Origin: Pseudomonas psychrophila
Lineage (GTDB): Bacteria > Pseudomonadota > Gammaproteobacteria > Pseudomonadales > Pseudomonadaceae
Length of the DNA stretch: 64,000 nucleotides
Direction: 5' to 3'
NCBI RefSeq assembly: GCF_001043005.1
Contig: NZ_JYKZ01000001.1
Span: forward strand, 1,178,001-1,242,000
Position 1 is the first letter of the stretch. Every line of letters starts with the position of its first letter. This document shows, one piece after another, positions 41,527 through 50,039 of this stretch. The notes below the pieces were generated by a model, which was not told the DNA's origin, ran no database searches, and worked only from the letters and a program-made list of their open reading frames with translations. Made by a program: the position numbers and the translations under genes.

Positions 41527-42339
41527 ATGTGGTCTCTAACTGAATGGCGGCGCCAGCGGATTCTGGCGCAACACCCGGTGACACCCGATGTCTGGCACAG
41601 CGTGCGCCAGCGGTTGAGCATTCTCGACGGGCTGGATGACGAGCAGGACAAGTGGCTGCGCGACACCAGCGTGTTGTTCCTCAAGGACAAACACCTGACG
41701 GCCATGCCCGGTGTTGAGCTGACCGAAGAGGGCCGGCTGTTGCTGGCCGCTCAGGCACAATTGCCGCTGCTCAATCTGGGCGATCTGGACTGGTACCAAG
41801 GGTTTCACGAAATCGTGCTGTATCCCGACGACTTCATCAGCCCCCAGCGCCATCGTGACTCCAGCGGCGTCGAGCATGAGTGGGAAGGCCATCACAGCGG
41901 TGAAGCCTGGGAGCATGGCCCGGTGGTTCTGGCCTGGCCTGGCGTTCTGTCGAGCGGTGGCTGGGAAGGCTACAACCTGGTCATCCATGAGCTGGCACAC
42001 AAACTGGACATGCTCAATGGCTCTGCCAATGGCATGCCGCCACTGCACAGCAGCATGCACGTGAGTGACTGGACCAAGGCCATGCAACAGGCCTACGACC
42101 ACCTCAATCACTATCTTGACCACCACAACGCGGACCACGCGCCAATTGATCCGTATGCGGCCGAAAACCCGGCCGAGTTCTTTGCGGTCACCAGCGAGTA
42201 CTTTTTCAGCGCGCCAGACCTGTTGAACCATGCCTATCCGCTGGTCTATCAACAGCTGAGTCTGTTCTATCGTCAGGACACCCTCGCACGCCTCAAGCAG
42301 CTGCAAACCGAACACCCCGAATACCGCGCACAGCACTGA
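41527..42339 (+). CDS. mtfA: MtfA-type zinc peptidase
   Basis: A 270-residue M90-family cytoplasmic metallopeptidase. The zinc site HELAH has His154, Glu155 and His158; the downstream acidic segment ENPAEFFAVTSEYFF provides the third ligand. In E. coli, MtfA binds the repressor Mlc and regulates glucose uptake; whether that applies here is unknown. It lies between dedA and ppa as in other pseudomonads. Confidence 0.92.
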   Translation: MWSLTEWRRQRILAQHPVTPDVWHSVRQRLSILDGLDDEQDKWLRDTSVLFLKDKHLTAMPGVELTEEGRLLLAAQAQLPLLNLGDLDWYQGFHEIVLYPDDFISPQRHRDSSGVEHEWEGHHSGEAWEHGPVVLAWPGVLSSGGWEGYNLVIHELAHKLDMLNGSANGMPPLHSSMHVSDWTKAMQQAYDHLNHYLDHHNADHAPIDPYAAENPAEFFAVTSEYFFSAPDLLNHAYPLVYQQLSLFYRQDTLARLKQLQTEHPEYRAQH

Positions 42340-42349
42340 TCGCCCAAGG

Positions 42350-42379
42350 GTGACGTCCTTATAGGAATACGCCTATAAT
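42350..42379 (+). promoter_or_regulatory. Sigma-70 type promoter of ppa
   Basis: TATAAT at 42374-42379 is a perfect -10 box; GTGACG at 42350-42355 is an acceptable -35 with 18 bases between. The start would be near 42386, some 55 bases before ppa. Confidence 0.6.
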
Positions 42380-42440
42380 CGCCGCCACTTTTTGGCCAAA
42401 TCGGCCAACCAAACTGGCCTACTAACGGGGGCACCGCCCA

Positions 42441-42968
42441 ATGAGCTACAGCAAGATTCCGGCTGGCAAAGACCTGCCGAATGACATCTACGTCGCTATC
42501 GAGATTCCGGCTAACCACGCGCCGATCAAATATGAAATCGACAAAGACAGCGACTGCCTGTTCGTTGACCGCTTCATGGCTACCCCGATGTTCTACCCGG
42601 CCAACTACGGCTTTATCCCGAACACTCTGGCCGACGACGGTGATCCACTGGACGTGCTGGTTGTTACCCCTTATCCGGTAGCTCCAGGTTCGGTTATCCG
42701 TGCTCGCCCGGTTGGCATCCTGCACATGACTGACGACGGCGGCGGCGATGCCAAAGTAGTTGCAGTGCCTCACGACAAGCTGTCCCAGCTGTACGTTGAC
42801 GTGAAAGAGTACACCGACCTGCCACCTCTGCTGATTCAGCAAATTCAGCACTTCTTCGAGAACTACAAAGATCTCGAAAAAGGCAAATGGGTGAAGATCG
42901 AAGGTTGGGGCGATGCAGAAGCCGCCCGCACCGAGATCATGAAGTCGGTTGCTGCCTACAAAGGCTAA
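42441..42968 (+). CDS. ppa: Inorganic pyrophosphatase
   Basis: A 175-residue family I soluble pyrophosphatase, magnesium-dependent, hydrolysing pyrophosphate made in biosynthesis. The signature [10 protein letters not shown] and the substrate-binding [15 protein letters not shown] and [12 protein letters not shown] are intact. Codon use looks typical of a highly expressed gene. Own promoter upstream, strong terminator downstream. Confidence 0.98.
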   Translation: MSYSKIPAGKDLPNDIYVAIEIPANHAPIKYEIDKDSDCLFVDRFMATPMFYPANYGFIPNTLADDGDPLDVLVVTPYPVAPGSVIRARPVGILHMTDDGGGDAKVVAVPHDKLSQLYVDVKEYTDLPPLLIQQIQHFFENYKDLEKGKWVKIEGWGDAEAARTEIMKSVAAYKG

Positions 42969-42978
42969 GTAACCCCTT

Positions 42979-43008
42979 AAAAAAACCTCGGCTCGCCGAG
43001 GTTTTTTT
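42979..43008 (+). terminator. Intrinsic terminator of ppa
   Basis: CCTCGG pairs with CCGAGG around CTCG, extended by A7 on the left and T7 on the right (43002-43008). It can act in both directions. Confidence 0.92.
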
Positions 43009-43128
43009 ATGCCCGCATAAACGCAATAAAACAGCCCGTTTACGGCATTCAAAATGCTTATCCCATGGACGTAGGAAAGGTCTCTGTAGGACTGGGAATT
43101 TTCTGGTTTTAGCCATGTTTTTTTGAAC

Positions 43129-43145
43129 GTTTAGTTTATTTAAAC
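43129..43145. promoter_or_regulatory. Candidate operator before the S24-like repressor
   Basis: GTTTA and TAAAC are inverted around 7 bases in an AT-rich stretch 31 bases before the repressor ATG. Autoregulation is a guess from position. Confidence 0.3.
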
Positions 43146-43175
43146 AGGCCTGCCTTGCCCGTAGACTCTGTGTTC

Positions 43176-43913
43176 ATGAATACATCCGGTGATCGCCTGA
43201 AAGCCCTCCTGCGGGAGTGCCATTTAACCGCTTCGGACTTCGCAGCCAATCGCTGCGTTACGCCGCAGCACGTCAACAACTGGTTCAAGCGAGGCATTCC
43301 CATGGCTCGGCTGGATGAAATCGCCGAGCTGCTGTGCGTCAACAGTCGTTGGTTACGCACAGGAGAAGGAAACAAACACCCGGGGTTTGCCGACAGCAAC
43401 GACGCAACGTCTCCTGACCAAGCGCCGATGCCGCACAAGCCTGCTGCCTACCTCGAAGTTGAAGTGCCTTTCTACAGCGAAGCCCTGCACCCGGATGGCT
43501 CGGGCAAAACTCGGGTGGTGCACATTCCTGACCGAACCGTGCGATTAACCTGTTCAGTTCTGGAGGCCATGGACGTCAGCCCCGACCAGGCCATGTGTAT
43601 CTCCATGATCGGCAACGACATGTCGCATAAAATCCAGGACGGCTCCACTGTCGCCGTCGACCGCAGCCTGACCCATATCGTCGACGGCGAAATTTATGCT
43701 CTCGAACAGGACGGCATGCTGCGCATCAAATACGTCTATCGCCTGCCCAACAACGGCCTGCGCCTGCGCAGCCACAACCACCTGGAGTCAGCGGACGAAG
43801 TGTTCAGCGCCGCCGAAGTCCAAGCGCAGCAGATACGGATATTGGGATGGGTATTTTGGTGGTCCACGCTCAATCGCCGGCGCCCTCCGATGCCTTACAC
43901 ACTGGAGGAATAG
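43176..43913 (+). CDS. LexA/S24-like phage-type repressor lacking catalytic Ser
   Basis: A 245-residue regulator. Residues 1-65 form a helix-turn-helix (LTASDFAANRCVTPQHVNNWFKRG). Residues 115-225 are a LexA-like S24 domain. In active members the nucleophile sits in G-(D/N)-S-M; here the motif is GNDM with Asp148, while the lysine is kept (Lys185 in LRIKYVYRLP). Self-cleavage, and so SOS induction, is therefore unlikely. The frame opens 7 codons earlier, but ATG at 43176 gives the family start. No other phage genes are next to it; it may be a domesticated prophage repressor. Target unknown. Confidence 0.82.
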   Translation: MNTSGDRLKALLRECHLTASDFAANRCVTPQHVNNWFKRGIPMARLDEIAELLCVNSRWLRTGEGNKHPGFADSNDATSPDQAPMPHKPAAYLEVEVPFYSEALHPDGSGKTRVVHIPDRTVRLTCSVLEAMDVSPDQAMCISMIGNDMSHKIQDGSTVAVDRSLTHIVDGEIYALEQDGMLRIKYVYRLPNNGLRLRSHNHLESADEVFSAAEVQAQQIRILGWVFWWSTLNRRRPPMPYTLEE

Positions 43914-43982
43914 CGTTTGGGCAGGCTTTTAGTGGGAAAAGCACTTCAATCCCAGTATGATTTGCCGCACTTGCGCATCCCC

Positions 43983-44142
43983 CTCGCTTCTAGCGAGCCG
44001 GAATGCAGGGCCAGACCGCAAAAAGCCGTCACGCCCCACACCCAGCCGCAACGCGCTGGATGTCCCGATTGAAGGCGAGTACGGCTTACCAAAAATAAGC
44101 CAAACCCGCCCCCGAGAAGCCGGCCACAAGCCGGCTTTTTAA
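43983..44142 (+). ncRNA. Candidate structured small RNA
   Basis: On the plus strand several helices are visible: CTCGCT-TCT-AGCGAG (43983-43997), AAGCCGT (44023-44029) with ACGGCTT (44081-44087) enclosing CCAGC/GCTGG (44042-44046/44055-44059), and a final terminator. The block starts about 70 bases after the repressor stop and could be a separate RNA or that gene's 3-prime region. I do not recognise a known family, and no promoter was identified. Confidence 0.4.
44117..44141 (+). terminator. Intrinsic terminator
   Basis: AAGCCGGC (44117-44124) pairs with GCCGGCTT (44130-44137) around CACAA, followed by TTTTTAA-type sequence. It would end the repressor transcript or the candidate RNA. Confidence 0.88.
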
Positions 44143-44261
44143 TGCCTGCGAATCTGAAGTTTTCGAAAAAACCCAGTTGGGTTGCGCCTGCAAGACGAGC
44201 CTTGAAGAACAGTGGGAGCAGGCAAGCTCGCCCCCCACAAGTGTCGTTGCAACGGCGGGAT

Positions 44262-44627
44262 TTAGCGGAACACCAGCCCCTCATCGATCAGCGGAGCCTG
44301 CCCTGTCATGTAGTCAGCATCCGGGCTGGCGAGGTAGGACACAAAGGCCGCCACGTCATCCGGTGTTTCTGCCCGACCCAAGGCTATCCCGCTGACAAAC
44401 TTTTCATAAGTCGCACCAATCGCAGCGCCGGTGATTTCGGCCATACGCTTGTCAATGTCGACCCACATGTCAGTGCCCACAACTCCGGGGCAATAGGCGT
44501 TGACGGCAATGCCGTGAACAGCCAGCTCCTTGGCCGCCTGGGTCAAGGCACGGACGGCAAACTTGGTTGAGGAGTAAACCCCCAACAGGGCATAGCCTTC
44601 GTGCCCGGCGATGGGGCTAAAGCTCAA
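44262..44627 (-). pseudogene. Truncated short-chain dehydrogenase (C-terminal part)
   Basis: Only about 120 C-terminal residues of an SDR remain: IAGHEGYALLGVYSSTKFAVRALTQ with the YxxxK pair, then NAYCPGVVGTDMW and the closing DYMTGQAPLIDEGLVF. The nucleotide-binding GxxxGxG half is absent, so the frame cannot encode a working enzyme. It resembles acetoin/butanediol dehydrogenases (BudC type). Similarity begins abruptly near 44620, just after another remnant on the same strand, suggesting a deletion. The TTG at 44627 is only the edge of the open frame. Confidence 0.8.
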
Positions 44628-44640
44628 TCTTGCCCGGGCT

Positions 44641-44742
44641 TTAGGGCATCATTTCCAGGTCATCCACTTCAAAGTCCGCAGGGTGAAGGCCGCCCCCGAT
44701 TTGCCCCAAAACCTGCTGTCTGCTAGTGTCAGCCGGTTTTAA
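44641..44742 (-). pseudogene. Possible C-terminal remnant of an unidentified gene
   Basis: On the minus strand a short frame after a TAG runs to a TAA at 44641-44643 and ends GGGLHPADFEVDDLEMMP. The composition looks like real protein sequence rather than chance, and there is no start codon of note. It may be the tail of a gene whose body was lost together with the first half of the SDR. I cannot name the family. Confidence 0.3.
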
Positions 44743-44762
44743 CGCCTACCGAGAATGCCGCC

Positions 44763-45005
44763 ATGGCCCGCAAAAAAGCTTCACCGGATTTCGAACAGTC
44801 ACTCGCTGACCTGCAAACACTGGTCGAGCGTCTGGAAAATGGCGAGCTGTCGCTGGAAGACTCTCTGACCGCCTTCGAACAAGGCATCCGCCTGACCCGT
44901 GATTGTCAGGGCGCATTGGCCCAGGCCGAGCAGAAAGTCCAGATCCTGCTTGAGCGTGATGGTGAGTTGGCGCAAGAGCCTTTTGATGCGGAACAGTCCG
45001 AATGA
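44763..45005 (+). CDS. xseB: Exodeoxyribonuclease VII small subunit
   Basis: An 80-residue helical subunit of exonuclease VII, with the family core [33 protein letters not shown]. The large subunit gene xseA is not in this window. The stop overlaps the ispA start by 4 bases, giving the conserved xseB-ispA-dxs order. Confidence 0.96.
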   Translation: MARKKASPDFEQSLADLQTLVERLENGELSLEDSLTAFEQGIRLTRDCQGALAQAEQKVQILLERDGELAQEPFDAEQSE

Positions 45006-45889
45006 TTGACGCTTACCAGATCAGCAGCCAGGCACGCGTCAATGCGGCGCTTGAACTCTTGCTTGTCGCTCCGGCACCGGAGTTGGCCCGTCTTTACGAG
45101 GCCATGCGCTACAGCGTCATGAATGGTGGCAAACGTGTTCGCCCGCTACTGGCCTATGCCGCTTGCCAGGCGCTGGGCAGCGTGCCCGAACAAGCCAATG
45201 GCGCGGCATGTGCCGTCGAGCTGATCCACGCCTATTCGCTGGTGCATGATGATTTGCCCGCAATGGATGATGACGATCTGCGGCGCGGCCAACCGACCAC
45301 CCACAAGGCATTCGACGAAGCCTGCGCCATTCTGGCCGGTGACGGTTTGCAAAGCCTGGCGTTCAGCGCCCTGCTCGACCCACGACTCAACACCCTGGAC
45401 GCCGAGACTCGCTTGCGCATGGTCACCGCCCTGGCAAAGGCCGCAGGCCCGGCAGGAATGGTCGGCGGACAAGCCATTGACCTGGGTTCTGTAGGCCTGA
45501 AACTTGATCAGGCAGCGTTGGAAAACATGCACCGGCACAAGACCGGAGCCCTGATCGAAGCCAGTGTTCAACTGGGCGCCTTGGCCAGCAGCAACGCCAA
45601 CGCCAAAAATCTGCACGCACTGAACACCTACTCGCGGGCCATTGGCCTGGCGTTTCAGGTTCAGGACGACATTCTGGATGTTGAAAGCGATACCGCGACT
45701 CTGGGCAAACGCCAGGGCGCCGATATCGCACGGGACAAGCCGACCTATCCGGCGCTGATGGGTCTGGAGCAGGCCAAAGGCTATGCACTGGATCTGCGCG
45801 ATCAGGCACTCAATGCCCTGCGGCATTTTGATGCAGGTGCCGAACCGCTGCGTGAATTGGCGCGATATATCGTTGAACGCCGCCACTGA
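45002..45889 (+). CDS. ispA: Farnesyl diphosphate synthase
   Basis: A 295-residue prenyltransferase making farnesyl diphosphate for ubiquinone and undecaprenyl phosphate. The first aspartate-rich motif is [14 protein letters not shown] and the second [23 protein letters not shown] is the substrate-binding loop. Translationally coupled to xseB, 132 bases before dxs. Confidence 0.97.
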   Translation: MIDAYQISSQARVNAALELLLVAPAPELARLYEAMRYSVMNGGKRVRPLLAYAACQALGSVPEQANGAACAVELIHAYSLVHDDLPAMDDDDLRRGQPTTHKAFDEACAILAGDGLQSLAFSALLDPRLNTLDAETRLRMVTALAKAAGPAGMVGGQAIDLGSVGLKLDQAALENMHRHKTGALIEASVQLGALASSNANAKNLHALNTYSRAIGLAFQVQDDILDVESDTATLGKRQGADIARDKPTYPALMGLEQAKGYALDLRDQALNALRHFDAGAEPLRELARYIVERRH

Positions 45890-46021
45890 TAAGCCACACT
45901 CGGTAATGATTTCTGACAGCTCTAATGCCAAGGTCTTACTAACGAGTGCCAGACTGCGTGGGCAGCTTACGTTCCATAAGGTAAACTGCCGCCTCTTCTT
46001 ATACCTATAACGATTCGCCTG

Positions 46022-47920
46022 ATGCCAACGACGTTTCAAGAGATTCCCCGCAACCGTCCGACTACGCCCCTGCTCGACCGGGCAGGCACGCCTGCGGGTC
46101 TGCGCCGCCTGGCCGAAGCCGAGCTGGAAACCCTGGCCGATGAGTTGCGCCTGGAATTGCTCTATACCGTCGGCCAGACGGGCGGGCATTTCGGTGCCGG
46201 CCTGGGTGTCATTGAGCTGACCATCGCGTTGCACTACGTGTTCGACACCCCCGACGACCGACTGGTGTGGGATGTGGGTCATCAGGCGTATCCGCACAAA
46301 ATCCTCACGGGCCGTCGCGAGCAAATGGCGACCTTGCGCCAGAAGGACGGCGTTGCCGCTTTCCCGCGTCGCTCCGAGAGCGAGTACGATACTTTCGGCG
46401 TTGGGCACTCCAGCACCTCGATCAGCGCAGCGCTGGGCATGGCCATTACCGCCCGCCTGCAAAACAGCGATCGCAAGGCGATCGCCGTGATCGGTGACGG
46501 CGCACTGACTGCCGGCATGGCCTTTGAAGCCCTGAACCACGCGCCGGAAGTGGATGCCAACATGTTGGTGATCCTCAACGATAACGACATGTCGATTTCG
46601 CGCAATGTGGGTGGCCTGTCCAATTACCTGGCCAAAATCCTCTCCAGCCGTACCTACGCAAGCATGCGCGAAGGCAGCAAAAAAGTGCTGTCGCGTTTGC
46701 CCGGCGCCTGGGAAATCGCTCGCCGTACCGAAGAATATGCCAAGGGCATGTTGGTACCCGGCACACTGTTTGAAGAGCTGGGCTGGAACTACATCGGCCC
46801 TATCGATGGCCACGACCTGCCGACCCTGATCGCGACGCTGCGCAATATGCGCGACCTCAAAGGTCCGCAGTTCCTGCATATCGTCACCAAGAAAGGCAAA
46901 GGCTTTGCTCCCGCCGAAGCCGACCCGATTGGCTATCACGCCATCACCAAGCTTGACCCGCTGAACGCACCGAAAGCGGTGCCAAAAGTGGCCAGCGGGC
47001 CGAAGTACTCGGCGGTCTTTGGCGAGTGGCTGTGCGACATGGCCGCTGCCGATGAGCGTCTGATGGGCATCACTCCAGCCATGAAAGAAGGCTCGGACCT
47101 GATCGCCTTCAGCGAACGCTTCCCCACACGTTATTTCGATGTTGCGATTGCCGAACAGCATGCTGTGACTTTCGCTGCTGGTATGGCCTGCGAAGGCGCC
47201 AAGCCTGTGGTGGCTATTTATTCGACGTTCCTGCAGCGCGGTTACGACCAGTTGGTGCATGACGTTGCCGTGCAAAATCTGGACGTACTGTTCGCCATCG
47301 ACCGCGCAGGTCTGGTGGGCGAAGACGGCCCAACCCACGCAGGCAGTTTCGACCTCTCGTTCCTGCGTTGCATCCCGGGCATGGTCATCATGACCCCGAG
47401 CGACGAGAACGAACTGCGCAAAATGCTCACCACCGGCCATCTGTATAACGGCCCGGCGGCAGTACGCTACCCGCGTGGTACTGGCCCAAACGCGCCTATC
47501 GAAAAAAACCTCGAACCGCTGGACATCGGCAAGGGCGTGATTCGTCGCCAGGGTTCCAAAGTCGCCATGCTGGTTTTTGGCGTGCAACTGGCCGAAGCCC
47601 TGCAAGTGGCAGAAAAAATCGACGCCACCGTGGTCGACATGCGTTTCGTCAAACCAATGGATGAAGCACTGGTTCGCGAAATGGCTGATAGCCATGAACT
47701 GTTGGTGACCCTCGAAGAAAACGCCATCATGGGTGGCGCCGGTGCGGGTGTCAGCGAGTTCCTGGCCCGTGAAAACGTACTCAAGTCAGTCCTGCACCTG
47801 GGCCTGCCGGACATCTACGTTGAGCACGCCAAGCCAAGCCAGATGCTGGCTGAGTGCGGCCTGGATGCACCAGGCATCGAAGCCTCGGTACGCCAGCGCA
47901 TGGCATTGCTGGGGCTGTAG
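46022..47920 (+). CDS. dxs: 1-Deoxy-D-xylulose-5-phosphate synthase
   Basis: A 632-residue thiamine-diphosphate enzyme, first step of the MEP isoprenoid pathway. The cofactor motif is [17 protein letters not shown]...[12 protein letters not shown] near residues 160-190; [18 protein letters not shown] and [15 protein letters not shown] belong to the transketolase domain. Full length. The 132-base gap after ispA has a TATAAC at 46006 but it would leave almost no leader, so transcription with ispA seems likelier. A long frame on the opposite strand is a shadow. Confidence 0.97.
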   Translation: MPTTFQEIPRNRPTTPLLDRAGTPAGLRRLAEAELETLADELRLELLYTVGQTGGHFGAGLGVIELTIALHYVFDTPDDRLVWDVGHQAYPHKILTGRREQMATLRQKDGVAAFPRRSESEYDTFGVGHSSTSISAALGMAITARLQNSDRKAIAVIGDGALTAGMAFEALNHAPEVDANMLVILNDNDMSISRNVGGLSNYLAKILSSRTYASMREGSKKVLSRLPGAWEIARRTEEYAKGMLVPGTLFEELGWNYIGPIDGHDLPTLIATLRNMRDLKGPQFLHIVTKKGKGFAPAEADPIGYHAITKLDPLNAPKAVPKVASGPKYSAVFGEWLCDMAAADERLMGITPAMKEGSDLIAFSERFPTRYFDVAIAEQHAVTFAAGMACEGAKPVVAIYSTFLQRGYDQLVHDVAVQNLDVLFAIDRAGLVGEDGPTHAGSFDLSFLRCIPGMVIMTPSDENELRKMLTTGHLYNGPAAVRYPRGTGPNAPIEKNLEPLDIGKGVIRRQGSKVAMLVFGVQLAEALQVAEKIDATVVDMRFVKPMDEALVREMADSHELLVTLEENAIMGGAGAGVSEFLARENVLKSVLHLGLPDIYVEHAKPSQMLAECGLDAPGIEASVRQRMALLGL

Positions 47921-47944
47921 AAAAGCTGAAAATGTACTCGCATA

Positions 47945-48084
47945 TGTAGCAGCTGCCGAAGGCTGCGTTCGATTGCGAAGCAATCGTAAAATCAGAACAT
48001 GCGGTGTGACTGAAAACCGCGCGTGCTGATTTTACGACGGCTACGCCGCCGAACGCAGCCTCGTTCCTTCGCCAGCGGCTACGG
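47945..48084. repeat. Cloverleaf-shaped intergenic palindrome
   Basis: An about 140-base element whose arms pair as a four-way junction: an 11-base-pair stem (47961-47971 with 48050-48060) encloses a 5-base-pair hairpin (47972-47984), an 11-base-pair arm (47985-47995 with 48026-48036, itself capped by GCGGT/ACCGC) and a 4-base-pair hairpin (48038-48048). An outer GTAGC/GCTAC (47946-47950 with 48078-48082) closes it. It begins with the same 21 bases as the short palindrome at 9953. Probably a dispersed non-autonomous repeat. Confidence 0.8.
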
Positions 48085-48098
48085 AGTTTTTAACACCC

Positions 48099-49970
48099 AT
48101 GAAACACCTTCGCCTGGTTTTAATCCTCAGCAGCCCGTTGCTGGCCAACGCCGCTGAGCGCGAAGACGCGCTCAAACTCCCGCAAACACTGATCACCGGC
48201 AATCGCCAGGTTGAAGCGCGCTCGGACAGCAGCAGCGCCAACAGCGTGTTCACCCGTGAAGACATTGACCGCCTGCAACCCACCAGCCTGACCGACCTGC
48301 TGGGCCGGGTACCGGGGGTTCAAGTGGCGCGAAGCGGCGGGCGCGGTGGTTTGCCGGGGATTTATATTCGCGGCACCAAGTCGGCACAAAGTCTGGTGCT
48401 GGTGGACGGCCAACGCATGGCCAATGCCACTTCGGCCGACAGCAACCTGCAGTACCTGAATATCGATCAGATCGAACGCGTAGAAGTGCTGCGCGGATCG
48501 CGATCAGTGATCTACGGCAGTGATGCGATCGGCGGGGTGATTCAGATTTTCACTCGCCGTGGCGCCAATCAGGCCCCGCAGCTTCGAGTCCGCAGCGCGA
48601 TGGGCAGCTATGGCAGCTCAGACAACAGCGTCGGGATATCCGGCGGGGATACGCAAACGCGCTACAACCTGAGCGGCAGTCTCGAACAGACTGCGGGGAT
48701 CAACCGTACTCACGAGTCCTTCCCCAGCGACAACGACCATGATGCCTATCGCAACAAATCACTGAGCCTGAACCTGAGCCACTACCTGAGCGAGGACCTT
48801 GAGGTCGGACTGACCGCGATGAAGAATATCGGCAAGACCGAACTCGACAACTCGTTTGGTCGCTGGGACCCGAGCACCCTGACGGTCAGTGGGCAGCAAC
48901 TTTACAGCGACTTCGATATCAGCAGCGTCGGCAGTTTTATCGACGCCCAGCTTGCCGAGCGCTGGAATTCACGCCTGGAACTGGGCCACAGCGAAAACCG
49001 CGAAAAGACCCGGGACAAGCTTAGCTCTGACGTTTACAGCTTCAACACCTATCGAGACTCACTCAACTGGCAAAACAACCTGACGCTGGACGATCAAAAC
49101 ACCCTGATCCTGGGCGCAGACACCTATGAAGACCGCGTGCGCAGCAGTACCGTTTTCGACGTAGACAGTCGCTGGAATCGTGCCGCCTTTATCCAGCACC
49201 GCTTCCACGGTAATTACTTTTCGACCGAGCTGGGCCTGCGTCACGACCAGAACCAGCAATTCGGCAGCCACAACACCTGGAGCGCCAGCCTGACTGTGCC
49301 GCTCAACGCCGACAACGATGTACTGCTGTCTTACAGCGAAGGGTTTCGCGCACCTACATTCAATGACTTGTACTACCCAGAGTTCGGCAACCCGAATCTC
49401 AAACCGGAGCACTCCAAGAGCTACGAACTGCAATGGCGCAGTCAGCTGAGTGACACCAGCCGCCTGGAAACCTCGCTGTATCGCACCGACATTCGTGACG
49501 CGATTGTGGCCGACGCCAACTTTATCCAGCAAAACATCGGCGCGGCCCAAATTACCGGTTTCGAAAGCGCCGTGCAGCAGGAGTGGTTCGGCTGGCAGAG
49601 CAGCCTGGGGATTGCGATCATCGACCCCCGTGATCGAGACACTGGCCACACCTTGAGCCGCCGCGCACGACGGACGTTGAGCCTGGATCTGGACCGCCAA
49701 TTTGACCGTGTGGGGGTAGGCGCTACCTGGCAGGCGGTGAGCAACAGTTTCAATGATGAAGACAACAAGCAGCCCATTGGCGGGTATGGCGTGCTGGGGC
49801 TGCGCGGCAACTGGCAGGCCAGTTCAGAAGTGCGGTTCGATGTGAAGGTCGACAACCTGCTGGACAAGCGCTTCACCCGCGCCCTTTACAGCTATGACGG
49901 CAGCTATTATGGCTACCGCGAAGAGCGGCGCTCGCTGCAGTTGGCCGTCACCTGGACCCCAACGCTGTGA
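48099..49970 (+). CDS. btuB: TonB-dependent receptor, BtuB (cobalamin) type
   Basis: A 623-residue outer-membrane receptor. A signal peptide (residues 1-18) is followed by the plug domain (about 28-145, LLGRVPGVQVARSGGRGGLPGIYIRGT, IERVEVLRGSRSVIYGSDAIGGVI) and a 22-strand barrel. Length and plug sequence are close to E. coli BtuB (614). The BtuF-like gene converges from downstream, supporting a cobalamin role. No cobalamin riboswitch was found upstream; a cloverleaf repeat fills that gap instead. The final residues WTPTL lack the usual terminal phenylalanine. Confidence 0.88.
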   Translation: MKHLRLVLILSSPLLANAAEREDALKLPQTLITGNRQVEARSDSSSANSVFTREDIDRLQPTSLTDLLGRVPGVQVARSGGRGGLPGIYIRGTKSAQSLVLVDGQRMANATSADSNLQYLNIDQIERVEVLRGSRSVIYGSDAIGGVIQIFTRRGANQAPQLRVRSAMGSYGSSDNSVGISGGDTQTRYNLSGSLEQTAGINRTHESFPSDNDHDAYRNKSLSLNLSHYLSEDLEVGLTAMKNIGKTELDNSFGRWDPSTLTVSGQQLYSDFDISSVGSFIDAQLAERWNSRLELGHSENREKTRDKLSSDVYSFNTYRDSLNWQNNLTLDDQNTLILGADTYEDRVRSSTVFDVDSRWNRAAFIQHRFHGNYFSTELGLRHDQNQQFGSHNTWSASLTVPLNADNDVLLSYSEGFRAPTFNDLYYPEFGNPNLKPEHSKSYELQWRSQLSDTSRLETSLYRTDIRDAIVADANFIQQNIGAAQITGFESAVQQEWFGWQSSLGIAIIDPRDRDTGHTLSRRARRTLSLDLDRQFDRVGVGATWQAVSNSFNDEDNKQPIGGYGVLGLRGNWQASSEVRFDVKVDNLLDKRFTRALYSYDGSYYGYREERRSLQLAVTWTPTL

Positions 49971-49978
49971 AACTTTTT

Positions 49979-50031
49979 GTTGGAGCGAGCCTGCTCTGTT
50001 GAGGCCTTCGCGAGCAGGCTCGCTCCCACTG
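49979..50031. repeat. REP palindrome pair, one arm altered
   Basis: TGGAGCGAGCCTGCTC at the left and TTCGCGAGCAGGCTCGCTCCCA at the right. In the left copy the expected CGCGAA is replaced by TGTTGA. It separates the convergent btuB and btuF-like genes. Confidence 0.85.
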
Positions 50032-50039
50032 AGGGAGGG

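Larger units (their letters stand above)
43914..44261. other. Non-coding stretch after the repressor
   Basis: A 348-base gap. Its centre holds a candidate structured RNA with a terminator (43983-44142), and its end a degenerate REP-like palindrome (44212-44242, GTGGGAGCAGG with CCCCCCACA). Short frames exist on the minus strand (for example 43929-44129) but have no recognisable domain. Confidence 0.55.

Noticed and set aside
43929..44129. A 66-codon minus-strand frame in the gap after the repressor
   Set aside because: No domain recognised, and the region is better explained by RNA-like helices on the other strand; not excluded completely.
45146..47695. An 849-codon open frame on the minus strand opposite ispA and dxs
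   Set aside because: It lies wholly antisense to two well-identified genes and shows no domain; long antisense frames are common in GC-rich Pseudomonas coding DNA.
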